Notes: generated from the letters alone by a model not told the origin. A stretch of 16,080 nt of DNA from CAVUUN01 sp964421755 (GCA_964421755.1 CAYQYP010000036.1:1-16080), one strand, 5' to 3'; counted from the stretch's first letter, positions 1-6,982 are shown. Numbers and translations are program-made.

Positions 1-112
1 TTGCTCGGGCAACCGCCGTCACAGCCGCGCACGAAAGCGAGGATGTTGCGTAAGGCCGGAAAAGTGCGTTCGGCCCACAGGTATTGGCGGACTCGTTATG
101 GGCTGATGTCGT

Positions 113-311
113 GCGGAGGGCGAGATCGAATGGAGCCGCGCACGAAAGCGAACGGCAGTGAGCGAGAGTAAGCGGACCACCAATCATTCGCTAAGTCGAT
201 ACATTTTAAATACGAAGCAGTGGAGCGAATCAGGTGGTCCGCTTACTCTCGCTCGCTTCTCTCGCTTTCGTGCGCGGCTCCATTCGATCGCGATTCGATC
301 GCGCCCTCCGC
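113..311. repeat. Large imperfect inverted repeat (about 80-bp arms, 31-nt loop)
   Basis: The left arm 113-192 is complementary to the right arm 224-311, with few mismatches over the best part (about 134-182 against 232-279). The loop is AT-rich. The right arm carries an 11-bp tandem duplication (attcgatcgcg at 282-292 and 293-303) that has no counterpart on the left; pairing continues past it, with 113-131 matching 293-311. An 18-bp piece of the left arm (134-151) also occurs as a direct copy at 23-40. No transposase or convincing ORF lies inside. It could be a MITE, a REP/BIME-like element or the edge of a larger mobile element; the sequence alone does not decide this. The rest of 1-416 shows no gene. 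Confidence 0.75.
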
Positions 312-416
312 CGGGAACTCGCCGGTCTATCCGCCTATTAATAGAAGAGTTAACATTTTCAACACTCTCGCTGCGAGGGTGTTGAATAAGGTCTTGAATT
401 CCCCCAAAAATGCGGG

Positions 417-715
417 CTAGTCGTACCGCAGCGCGACTGCGGGAGCGATTTTCAGCGCTTTTCTCACTGGAGGACCGACAGCCCGGCGACCACCCGCGAT
501 TCTTTCAGAGAACGTTCGAGGTTCTCTGAGAGCGACGTCACCCGAACAGAACCGCCACCCTGCTGCCGGAGGAATTCGTCCAGGACCGCCTTGACGGCCC
601 CCAGGCGGACATCCTCGACGAGCAGGCTCGGCAGCGTCGCCGGCGCAACCGGCTCGTAAAAGGTCGGTTCGACCTTTTCCAAGCTGGTCGTGTGAGCATC
701 TGCCAAGACAGCTCA
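417..715 (-). pseudogene. C-terminal relic of an ADOP/MacB-like ABC permease
   Basis: Read on the minus strand, about 712 down to 464 gives ADAHTTSLEKVEPTFYEP and later SVRVTSLSENLERSLKESRV. These match the second periplasmic (MacB_PCD) domain of ADOP permeases: the 'DA..T.L....PTFY.P' block and the 'VRT..E...RSL...R' block. The frame then meets a stop just after GLSVLQ. The adjacent frame resumes with KALKIAPAVALRYD, the hallmark permease C-terminus (typically '..VDPMVALRYE'). Roughly 120 residues, the whole C-terminal FtsX membrane domain, are missing between these blocks. An in-frame TGA precedes the first block. This is therefore a decayed, internally deleted fragment, not an 80-residue gene. 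Family assignment rests on recalled consensus motifs; the pseudogene call follows from the frame change, deletion and stop codons. Confidence 0.75.
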
Positions 716-976
716 GTGAGCCGAGGCGGCTGGGAGGCGCTAGCTCATCCTGGCGTGGCGCCTTTCGTCCTGCTCGCGATGGGGCTGCTTTACCTTGTAG
801 CAACCGTCGTGCTTTGGAACGAGCTGCGGCCAACGGCGCGCGCCGAAACTCTCGCCCGCTAAGGGTACTGGCACCCGTGCAAACGGGGAAAGAGGTGACT
901 TTCCCCGAGTTTCTTCCCCGAATTTCTTTTTAGTCTGGCGGCGATTAAGCCGAGACCTCTCCGTCCCGCCCGTCGC

Positions 977-1004
977 TTGACAACGACCGGCCACACATTA
1001 TTTA
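977..1004 (+). promoter_or_regulatory. Putative sigma70 promoter for katG
   Basis: There is a consensus -35 TTGACA at 977-982, a 16-bp spacer, and an AT-rich -10 (TATTTA, 999-1004) inside a short A/T island that stands out from the GC-rich surroundings. Transcription would start near 1011 and give katG a leader of about 190 nt. I see no recognisable OxyR, PerR or Fur box, but these sites are degenerate. Confidence 0.5.
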
Positions 1005-1010
1005 TTTTCG

Positions 1011-1202
1011 GTAGGGCGATCCGAGATGAAGCCAAAGGTCGTTGGCATTCCGGAGGACCGCGGGCTCCCCGTCGCCGAGCGAAACCGCTGCCGGGTCTTG
1101 ACGTTCACGGCTAGCAAGCAGCTGATCCGCCGTTGCCGTCGCGCCCAACGCTGAGTTCTTTTTCCGAAGAGGTTAGAAAACATCCAGAGAGGAAGGATCG
1201 AC
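1011..1202 (+). other. Long katG leader with a possible 42-codon upstream ORF
   Basis: The stretch between the predicted transcription start and katG is about 190 nt. It contains an ATG-initiated frame of 42 codons (1026-1154, ending TGA) with basic, cysteine-containing C-terminal residues. There is only a weak purine run in front of it, and I recognise no family, so it may be fortuitous. The katG ribosome binding site lies at the 3' end (AGAGGAAGGA, 1188-1197). Confidence 0.25.
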
Positions 1203-3449
1203 GTGCCCGAAAAGGAACATACGAAGAGTGTCAGCGAAAGCGAAAACCCTGCAATCCCCTCCCCGACTCCCAAGCGAGGCCGGCCGAGGACAAACAAAGA
1301 CTGGTGGCCGAATCAGCTTGACCTCTCGGTTCTCCACCACCACTCGCACCTCTCTAATCCGATGGGGGACGACTTCAGCTACGCAGAACAGTTCAAGTCC
1401 CTTGACCTCGAGGCGCTGAAACGAGACCTCGTCGAGGTGATGACGACCTCGCAGGACTGGTGGCCGGCCGACTACGGTCATTACGGGCCGCTCTTCATCA
1501 GGATGACGTGGCATTCCGCAGGCACGTACCGGATTGCCGATGGCCGCGGTGGAGGCGGCGACGGCCAACAGCGGTTTGCGCCCCTGAACAGCTGGCCCGA
1601 CAACGCAAACCTCGACAAGGCGCGTCGGCTGCTTTGGCCGATCAAGAAGAAATACGGCAAAAAGATCTCATGGGCCGACCTGCTGCTCCTGGCCGGCAAC
1701 GTAGCCATGGAATCGATGGGGTTCAAAACGTTCGGCTTCGGCTTCGGCCGAATGGATTCGTGGGAGCCGGAGGAAATCTTCTGGGGCCCCGAGGACACCT
1801 GGCTGGGAGACCAGCGTTACAGCGGCGACCGGGAGCTGACCGGTCCTTTCGGCGCCGTACAGATGGGTCTGATCTACGTAAATCCCGAAGGACCCGGCGG
1901 TAACCCCGATCCCGTGGCTGCGGCCCGGGACATTCGCGAAACGTTCGCGCGCATGGCGATGAACGACGAGGAAACGGTTGCCCTCATCGTCGGCGGTCAC
2001 ACCTTCGGCAAGACCCATGGCGCTGGCCCGGCGGGTGAGAACATCGGTCCCGAGCCGGAGGCCGCCCCCCTTGAAGAGCAGGGTCTCGGCTGGAAGAACA
2101 AATATGGCACCGGCAAGGGTACCGACACGATCACCAGCGGCCTCGAAGGCGCGTGGACCAACAATCCGATCAAGTGGGACAACGGGTTTCTGGAGAACTT
2201 GTTCAATTACGAATGGGAGCTTACGACGAGCGCCGCCGGTGCGAAGCAGTGGACTCCCAAAAACCCTGAGGCCCAGGGGACCGTGCCGGATGCGCAGGAT
2301 CCGTCCAAGCGGCACGCGCCGATGATGCTGACCACGGACCTGGCGCTTAGAGTGGATCCCATCTACGGGCCAATCGCGAAGCGCTTTCATGAGAACCCCG
2401 ACCAGCTGGCCGACGCTTTCGCCAGGGCATGGTTCAAGCTGCTTCATCGCGACATGGGCCCGCGCACGCGCTACCTCGGCCCCTGGGTTCCGGAGCCGCA
2501 ACTGTGGCAGGACCCGGTCCCGGAGGTCGACCACGAGCTGATCGAGGACCGTGACATTTCCGCCCTCAAGAAGACGATCCTCGACTCGGGTCTGTCCATC
2601 CCGGAGCTGGTTTCCACTGCCTGGAACGCGGCGGCCAGCTTCCGCGGCACCGACAAGCGCGGCGGGGCGAACGGGGCACGAATCCGCCTTGCCCCACAAA
2701 AGGACTGGGAGGCGAACGAACCGCACCAGCTGGCGAAGGTGCTCGAGACCCTGGAGCAGATCCAGCAGGACTTCAACAATTCTCAGCCCGGCGGCAAAAA
2801 GGTCTCCCTGGCCGACCTGATCGTTCTGGGTGGATGCGCCGCCGTCGAGCAGGCGGCCAGGAACGCGGGGCACGACGTCACCGTCCCGTTCGCTCCGGGT
2901 CGCACGGATGCCTCCCAGGAGCAGACGGACGTGGAATCTTTCGCGGTTCTGGAGCCGGCCGGCGACGGGTTCCGCAACTACGTGCGAGCAGGAGACCCCC
3001 TGTCGCCGGAGACACGCCTCCTCGACCGGGCCAACATGTTGAAGCTGACCGCACAGGAGATGACCGTTCTGGTCGGCGGGATGCGTGCGCTAAACGCCAA
3101 CTTCGGACAATCGAAGCACGGGGTTTTCACCGACCGGCCGGAGGCGCTGACCAATGACTTTTTCGTGAACCTGCTCGACATCCGGACCGCCTGGAGGCCA
3201 TCGGGTGAGAACGTGTACGAGGGGCGCGATCGCGCGAGCGGCGAGGTCAGATGGACGGCCACGGCCGTCGACCTCGTGTTCGGGGCGCATTCGCAGCTCC
3301 GGGCACTGGCCGAAGTCTACGCGAGTGACGATGCGAACGAAAAGTTCGTGGGTGACTTCCTGGCTGCCTGGAACAAGCTGATGAACCTCGATCGGTTCGA
3401 CCTTCTCGCCGAAGCCCGGGGCGGGCGGCAAAAGACTCGCTCATGGTGA
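1203..3449 (+). CDS. katG: Catalase-peroxidase KatG
   Basis: Bifunctional haem enzyme that dismutates hydrogen peroxide and has peroxidase activity. It is 748 aa, normal for the family, with two peroxidase-like domains of which only the N-terminal one binds haem. Distal-site residues are Arg100, Trp103 and His104 (IRMTWHSAGTYR). The Met-Tyr-Trp adduct residues needed for catalase activity are Trp103, Tyr225 (GLIYVNPEGPGG) and Met251 (RMAMND). The proximal triad is His266 (GGHTFGKTHGAG), Trp318 (AWTNNPIKWDN) and Asp379 (MLTTDLALR). All catalytic residues are present, so it should be active. The GTG start is chosen because AGAGGAAGGA sits 5 nt upstream and because the family N-terminal 'DWWPNQL' motif follows. 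The N-terminus carries an RGRPR (residues 25-29), an AT-hook-like run. No peroxide regulator gene is adjacent, and it appears monocistronic. It lies between two relics of an unrelated permease on the other strand. Confidence 0.98.
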   Translation: MPEKEHTKSVSESENPAIPSPTPKRGRPRTNKDWWPNQLDLSVLHHHSHLSNPMGDDFSYAEQFKSLDLEALKRDLVEVMTTSQDWWPADYGHYGPLFIRMTWHSAGTYRIADGRGGGGDGQQRFAPLNSWPDNANLDKARRLLWPIKKKYGKKISWADLLLLAGNVAMESMGFKTFGFGFGRMDSWEPEEIFWGPEDTWLGDQRYSGDRELTGPFGAVQMGLIYVNPEGPGGNPDPVAAARDIRETFARMAMNDEETVALIVGGHTFGKTHGAGPAGENIGPEPEAAPLEEQGLGWKNKYGTGKGTDTITSGLEGAWTNNPIKWDNGFLENLFNYEWELTTSAAGAKQWTPKNPEAQGTVPDAQDPSKRHAPMMLTTDLALRVDPIYGPIAKRFHENPDQLADAFARAWFKLLHRDMGPRTRYLGPWVPEPQLWQDPVPEVDHELIEDRDISALKKTILDSGLSIPELVSTAWNAAASFRGTDKRGGANGARIRLAPQKDWEANEPHQLAKVLETLEQIQQDFNNSQPGGKKVSLADLIVLGGCAAVEQAARNAGHDVTVPFAPGRTDASQEQTDVESFAVLEPAGDGFRNYVRAGDPLSPETRLLDRANMLKLTAQEMTVLVGGMRALNANFGQSKHGVFTDRPEALTNDFFVNLLDIRTAWRPSGENVYEGRDRASGEVRWTATAVDLVFGAHSQLRALAEVYASDDANEKFVGDFLAAWNKLMNLDRFDLLAEARGGRQKTRSW

Positions 3450-3505
3450 GAGACGACCCGCCTTTATTGGGTTCCAGCGAGCTCAGCTGCCTCAGAAGCA
3501 GCGTC

Positions 3506-3550
3506 GGAGGACCAGGCGCCCAGGAGTCCCTGGGCGACGTCCTCCTTCTT
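3506..3550 (+). terminator. Putative katG terminator hairpin
   Basis: A two-part GC-rich stem lies 56 nt after the katG stop. The outer arms are GGAGGAC (3506-3512) with GTCCTCC (3539-3545), and the inner arms are GCCCAGG (3518-3524) with CCTGGGC (3529-3535). A short pyrimidine/T run (TTCTT) follows. The T-tract is weak, so termination efficiency is uncertain. Confidence 0.5.
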
Positions 3551-3572
3551 GGCTCGGACCGGGCGGCGGTGC

Positions 3573-3621
3573 GACCTGCTGCAGGGGACGGACCTGCTGC
3601 AGGGGACCTGCTGCAGGGGAC
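3573..3621. repeat. Three close copies of a 17-bp PstI-containing repeat
   Basis: The unit gacctgctgcaggggac occurs at 3573-3589, 3591-3607 and 3605-3621; the last two overlap by 3 bp. It contains the palindrome CTGCAG. It lies between the katG terminator and the permease relic. This looks like a small tandem expansion; no function is evident. Confidence 0.8.
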
Positions 3622-3633
3622 GGAGTACTTATC

Positions 3634-3987
3634 CCGACCGCCATCCGGACCGCCGAGCACCCTGAAAAAATCGCCGGTCACAAATTGAGCACGGGAGCTT
3701 CGTCCTCCCGTCCCGTCGCCAAACCTGACTGCTTCCTCGCGCAGCGCGACGAGGCCCGAGAAGGATTTGGAACTCCTCAGCATTCGCACAGATAGACGAG
3801 ATCCTGCCAGACCGATTCCAGCGCGATCGGAATCCAGACGAGGCGTGATTCTTCTCGCATCAACGTGGCATTGCACATTTCACGGGCGGCCGCGACCGCC
3901 GCGGCATCCTCGGACAGACCTCCGGCCTGGAGATCCCGGATCTTCATCTCCCGGTGAAAGGCCATCTCTTCCGCCAGTTCGGCCGCT
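3634..3987 (-). pseudogene. N-terminal relic of an ADOP-type permease
   Basis: From about 3987 downward the minus strand reads AAELAEEMAFHREM, then GLSEDAA, MREESRLVW and LESVWQDLVY. This is the prefix domain that precedes TM1 in ADOP permeases (typical form 'EL.EE..FH.E...........G.S.EEA', '..REESR..W', 'LE...QD..Y.LRML'). A one-base frame change at the Tyr of QDLVY puts VRML into another frame. That frame runs straight into SFSGLVALREE and FVTGDFFRVLGG, blocks of the first periplasmic domain. TM1 and about 90 residues are missing at this join. Recognisable homology stops near 3634. The 5' end is lost as well: an in-frame TAA lies immediately before AAELAEEM. It is a degraded gene, in the same orientation as the C-terminal relic at 417-715. 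Confidence 0.78.
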
Positions 3988-3996
3988 TAGCGGCCG
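3980..3996. repeat. 17-bp perfect palindrome (NotI-type core)
   Basis: CGGCCGCT and AGCGGCCG are perfect inverted arms around a single T at 3988. It coincides with the point where permease homology begins on the minus strand, so it may mark a rearrangement join, or it may be a protein-binding site upstream of the radical SAM gene. Confidence 0.6.
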
Positions 3997-4114
3997 CGTC
4001 ATCTGGGCCCCTCGCATTCTGACGAAAGACCGATAGACAACCGTGATAATGTACAGACCGCCAGGCATCTCGGCAGCTTCGAGTCGTCCGCAACTGGATT
4101 TGGGACAGTGATAG

Positions 4115-5857
4115 ATGAAGGTCGCACTACTCAGCGTCCCCGGATTGTCGCCTTTCTCGCCACCACTCAGCCTCTTGTCGCTGGCTGCGTATTTGACGAA
4201 CAACGGCGTCGACGTTACTGTGATCGACGTTTCGATCGAATACCTCCATTACCGGCTAGATCCGGACCGGTCGGCCGGGTGCTTCCACGTGTCTACAGAG
4301 ACGGCAAGGAGAGTCTCGACAATTGCAGACATGACTGGGAGCGACCTGTCTTTTCGCGATCGCGTTGCCCGCATCGCAGAACAGCAACAGCAGATACTGG
4401 AACGGCTTCGGGCTGTCTGGAGACCAACGGGTTTCTTACTGAATAGAACCGCCCGTGATTTCTGTGAAGTAATCGACGCGGTCAGTGATACATTGTTCTT
4501 TCTCAGTCTTCCCCTCCGCACTCCTTCCGGATCACCGCATGGGAATGCTCTCTCGCTGAACCGACCATGGGTTTGTGGCAGCTTCTCCCTCAGAGGGCCT
4601 GATCCCTTCGCGGAGTATTGCGAGTCGGTCCTGATTCCGATGCTTCGCAAATCGGCTCCCGATTTGGCAGGGGTGTCCTTTTCCTATGCAATCCAAGCCA
4701 AGAACGGACTCACGCTGATCGACGAGATCGTCCGGAACCTTAAAGTGCCGGTCGTTGTGGGTGGATCGCTCTTCTACTACCTCTCATCTGCCGGAGCGAA
4801 CCCCGACGGCGGAAACTCGGAAGCGCTCCAACGGATGGCCGCGTTCCTTCGTCCTTTTGGCGTCTTGGGAGAGGGAGAGAAACCGTTCCTCCAGCTTTGC
4901 AGGCGCATCGAGAACGGTCAGACGACAACCGATATTCCGGGGCTTGCCTGGCGGCGAGGTGAGCAAGTCTGCTTCTCGAAACCCTCAGTGCCTGTCGATA
5001 TGGTGGAGCTTCCGCCGATCGAGCTCGATCAGGTTCCAATCGGACAGAAGTACCTCAGTCCGATCCGAATGGCGCCCTTGATGACGTCTCGCGGGTGTTA
5101 CTGGAATCAATGCAGTTTCTGCGATCACGCGGGCGTAATCGGGAGTAAGTGGCGTGAAATGCATCCCGAGCGGGTATACAGGAATCTGGAACGCTACAGT
5201 CAAAAGTACGGTATCGAGTTTGTCTTGTTTTGCGACGAAAGTACTTCCCCCCGGATGTTGAAAGGGCTGGGCGAGCTGATATCGTCAAACCAACTTGCGA
5301 TCCTTTACGGAGGGATGGCACGGTTTGAAAAATCGCTGTTGACCTTGATAAACGCGTCGGCGGCAGCCGGCTGCAGGTTTCTCGCGTTTGGACTGGAATC
5401 AGCATGCCAGCGAATCGTCCATTTGATGAACAAGGGCTTCCTCGTCGAGGACGCGGAGCAGGTTCTGCTAATGTGCAAGCGGCATAACATCACGGTTCAA
5501 CTGTTCACCATGTTCGGTTTCCCGACCGAGAAGCTATCGGAAGCGGAGGAGACTATTAACTTCATGGAGCGAAACCACGACAGATTCGGGACTTTTCGCG
5601 CCGTTCCATGGTTTTTCAGAGATTCGAGCCCGATAGGGAGGAACCCTCAACTGTTCGGCTTGGAGTCGCAATCGGCATCCGGTACGGATGAGGGCAGCCG
5701 TTTTCGGCTGCGTGAGGGGATCAGCCAGGAGGTTGCAGCAGCACTGATCAGGGAGTTGGGACATAACGACCGGCTCAAGGGCAAGATGATCGGTAACGCA
5801 CAAGACGACCTGAGACAGGAGGAGTACCACATCATCCGCTGTCTCTGCGACGAGTAA
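4115..5857 (+). CDS. B12-binding-domain radical SAM protein
   Basis: 580 aa. The N-terminus (MKVALLSVPG, then LSLLSLAAYL and VDVTVIDVS) is the Rossmann-like cobalamin-binding domain typical of class B radical SAM enzymes. It continues to about residue 250 (PVVVGGSLFYYL; GEGEKPF). The radical SAM core follows from about 320, with cluster cysteines 328, 333 and 336 (RGCYWNQCSFCDH). This spacing is CX4CX2C rather than the canonical CX3CX2C. Further family blocks are FCDESTSPRML, FGLES, LMNKGF and FTMFGFPTE. Such enzymes often methylate unactivated carbons or rearrange natural products or RiPPs; the substrate cannot be read here. No precursor peptide, PqqD-like protein or other maturase is adjacent; an SDR gene follows after 192 nt on the same strand. 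There is no clear Shine-Dalgarno before the ATG. Codon use looks less GC-rich than katG, so recent acquisition is possible. The family call is firm, the function is not. Confidence 0.88.
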   Translation: MKVALLSVPGLSPFSPPLSLLSLAAYLTNNGVDVTVIDVSIEYLHYRLDPDRSAGCFHVSTETARRVSTIADMTGSDLSFRDRVARIAEQQQQILERLRAVWRPTGFLLNRTARDFCEVIDAVSDTLFFLSLPLRTPSGSPHGNALSLNRPWVCGSFSLRGPDPFAEYCESVLIPMLRKSAPDLAGVSFSYAIQAKNGLTLIDEIVRNLKVPVVVGGSLFYYLSSAGANPDGGNSEALQRMAAFLRPFGVLGEGEKPFLQLCRRIENGQTTTDIPGLAWRRGEQVCFSKPSVPVDMVELPPIELDQVPIGQKYLSPIRMAPLMTSRGCYWNQCSFCDHAGVIGSKWREMHPERVYRNLERYSQKYGIEFVLFCDESTSPRMLKGLGELISSNQLAILYGGMARFEKSLLTLINASAAAGCRFLAFGLESACQRIVHLMNKGFLVEDAEQVLLMCKRHNITVQLFTMFGFPTEKLSEAEETINFMERNHDRFGTFRAVPWFFRDSSPIGRNPQLFGLESQSASGTDEGSRFRLREGISQEVAAALIRELGHNDRLKGKMIGNAQDDLRQEEYHIIRCLCDE

Positions 5858-5949
5858 TGCACCGCCCTGAAAGGAGCCGCCGGCTCGAGGAAGTGGCCAG
5901 AAAATTTTAGCAATACATTGCCGGCGAAACGTTAACCTCGGAGTTTTTG

Positions 5950-6049
5950 GTGGGGCTGAGAGCCTCACAGCTCCTCATCTCTCGGGCCGTGAATGCCCTA
6001 ATCCCCTTCACGGCCCTGTTGCTGATTGTCATAATTGTTACTGGCACTC
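5950..6049 (+). other. Intergenic stretch with a possible small hydrophobic ORF overlapping the SDR start
   Basis: A GTG at 5950, preceded by GGAG at 5940-5943, opens a frame with one hydrophobic segment (PFTALLLIVIIVTG). It then overlaps the SDR gene for about 100 bp in another frame, where it becomes arginine-rich, as out-of-frame shadows do. I regard it as probably not a gene. Confidence 0.12.
6007..6035 (+). promoter_or_regulatory. Putative promoter of the SDR gene
   Basis: TTCACG (6007-6012), a 17-bp spacer and CATAAT (6030-6035). The -10 differs from consensus at one position. Start of transcription would fall near 6042, only about 8 nt before the ATG at 6050. That fits the absence of a Shine-Dalgarno and suggests a very short or leaderless transcript. 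Confidence 0.4.
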
Positions 6050-6919
6050 ATGAACTCATCAGTTCGCAGTTGGATTGGATCGCTACAAGGCAAGGTCACC
6101 GTCGTTACGGGAGCCAGTCGCGGCGCCGGGCGCGGTATCTCGGTGGCGCTCGGTGAGGCCGGTGCAACCGTATACGTGACGGGCCGCAGCGTCAGGGGCG
6201 GAGCTACGGTCGAGAATCTGCCAGGCACGATTGAAGAAACAGCGGAAACCGTGACGGCGCGCGGCGGCAGGGGCATAGCCGTCCGCTGTGATCACACGGT
6301 TGATTCAGCTGTCGAAGAGTTGTTTGCACGCGTCGAGCGCGAGCAGGGACAAATTGACCTGTTAGTCAACAACGCCTGGGGCGGTTATGAGCATCACGAT
6401 TACGGGAAATTCGGCGCTCCGTTTCATGAGCAGCCGTTGCGCCATTGGGAAGGGATGTTCACTGCTGGCGTCCGCGCCGCCCTGATTGCCAGTCGCCTTG
6501 TTGCCCCGTTGATGATCCGGCAAAAGCACGGGTTGATCGTCAACATCACGGCGTGGGATCGCGACAAATTCATGGTGAACGTGTTTTATGATGTCGCCAA
6601 AGGCGCCGTCAACCGGATGACGTACGGTATGGCGCGCGAGCTAAGGCCACACAACATAGCCGTCATCGCGCTGGCCCCCGGCTTCATGCGCACCGAGCGC
6701 GTGGCAGCTGCGTTCGAGGCCGCCGGCAACAAGGAGTATCTGAACTTCACGGAGTCGCCGGAATATGTAGGGCGCGCGGTGATCGCACTCGCCTCCGATA
6801 AGAACGTCATGGAGAAGTCCGGGAAGGTTTTGGCGGTGGGTGATCTTGCCGAAGAATACGGATTCACTGATGTCGACGGCAGGCAGATTCCGGCGTTCAG
6901 GATGCCGGATGAGAAGTGA
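6050..6919 (+). CDS. Short-chain dehydrogenase/reductase, DHRS1-like
   Basis: 289 aa NAD(P)-dependent oxidoreductase with a Rossmann fold. The cofactor motif TGASRGAGRG is at residues 20-29, and the NNAWGG adenine-ring-stabilising motif is mid-protein. The active-site YDVAK has Tyr180 and Lys184. The position of the usual catalytic Ser, 13 residues before the Tyr, is Thr167 (VNITAWD). Conservation of NAWGGYE, an RELRPHNIAV-type block and the APGFMRTE tail resembles the DHRS1 branch of the classical SDRs. The substrate is unknown. ATG 6050 is preferred over an upstream in-frame TTG (6035), which falls in the predicted -10 region. It is downstream of the radical SAM gene on the same strand but probably has its own promoter. 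Confidence 0.9.
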   Translation: MNSSVRSWIGSLQGKVTVVTGASRGAGRGISVALGEAGATVYVTGRSVRGGATVENLPGTIEETAETVTARGGRGIAVRCDHTVDSAVEELFARVEREQGQIDLLVNNAWGGYEHHDYGKFGAPFHEQPLRHWEGMFTAGVRAALIASRLVAPLMIRQKHGLIVNITAWDRDKFMVNVFYDVAKGAVNRMTYGMARELRPHNIAVIALAPGFMRTERVAAAFEAAGNKEYLNFTESPEYVGRAVIALASDKNVMEKSGKVLAVGDLAEEYGFTDVDGRQIPAFRMPDEK

Positions 6920-6947
6920 GCGAATCTAAAGGGGTGTTGCCCCACGC

Positions 6948-6981
6948 CTCACGACTCAACACGACTCACGACTCAACACGA
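6948..6981. repeat. 17-bp tandem repeat after the SDR gene
   Basis: The unit ctcacgactcaacacga is repeated exactly twice (6948-6964, 6965-6981), and a partial third copy (ctcaac) runs into the 3' end of the histidine kinase gene. A small GGGG/CCCC hairpin (6931-6943) precedes it. This is the junction of two convergent genes. Confidence 0.75.
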
Positions 6982-6982
6982 C

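Noticed and set aside
464..706. Minus-strand 80-codon frame as an intact small gene
   Set aside because: Its sequence matches an internal block of ADOP permeases, with a TTG start created by the fragment edge and an abrupt stop. It is a relic, not a gene.
417..833. Minus-strand frame of 138 codons as a gene
   Set aside because: Only its last residues (KALKIAPAVALRYD) have family character; the rest is arginine- and proline-rich out-of-frame translation. It is treated as part of the permease relic.
1668..2873. Long antisense frame (401 codons) inside katG
   Set aside because: It lies opposite a fully conserved catalase-peroxidase in GC-rich DNA and has no domain features; a codon-bias shadow.
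3443..3688. 81-codon plus frame overlapping the katG stop
   Set aside because: It runs through the terminator hairpin and the tandem repeats; no family features.
3777..3965. Minus-strand 62-codon frame as a small protein
   Set aside because: It is the permease prefix domain cut off by a frame change at QDLVY; homology continues in the next frame.
5950..6156. Small hydrophobic ORF as a RiPP precursor for the radical SAM enzyme
   Set aside because: It has one TM-like segment, no leader/core character, and its second half is an out-of-frame overlap with the SDR gene.
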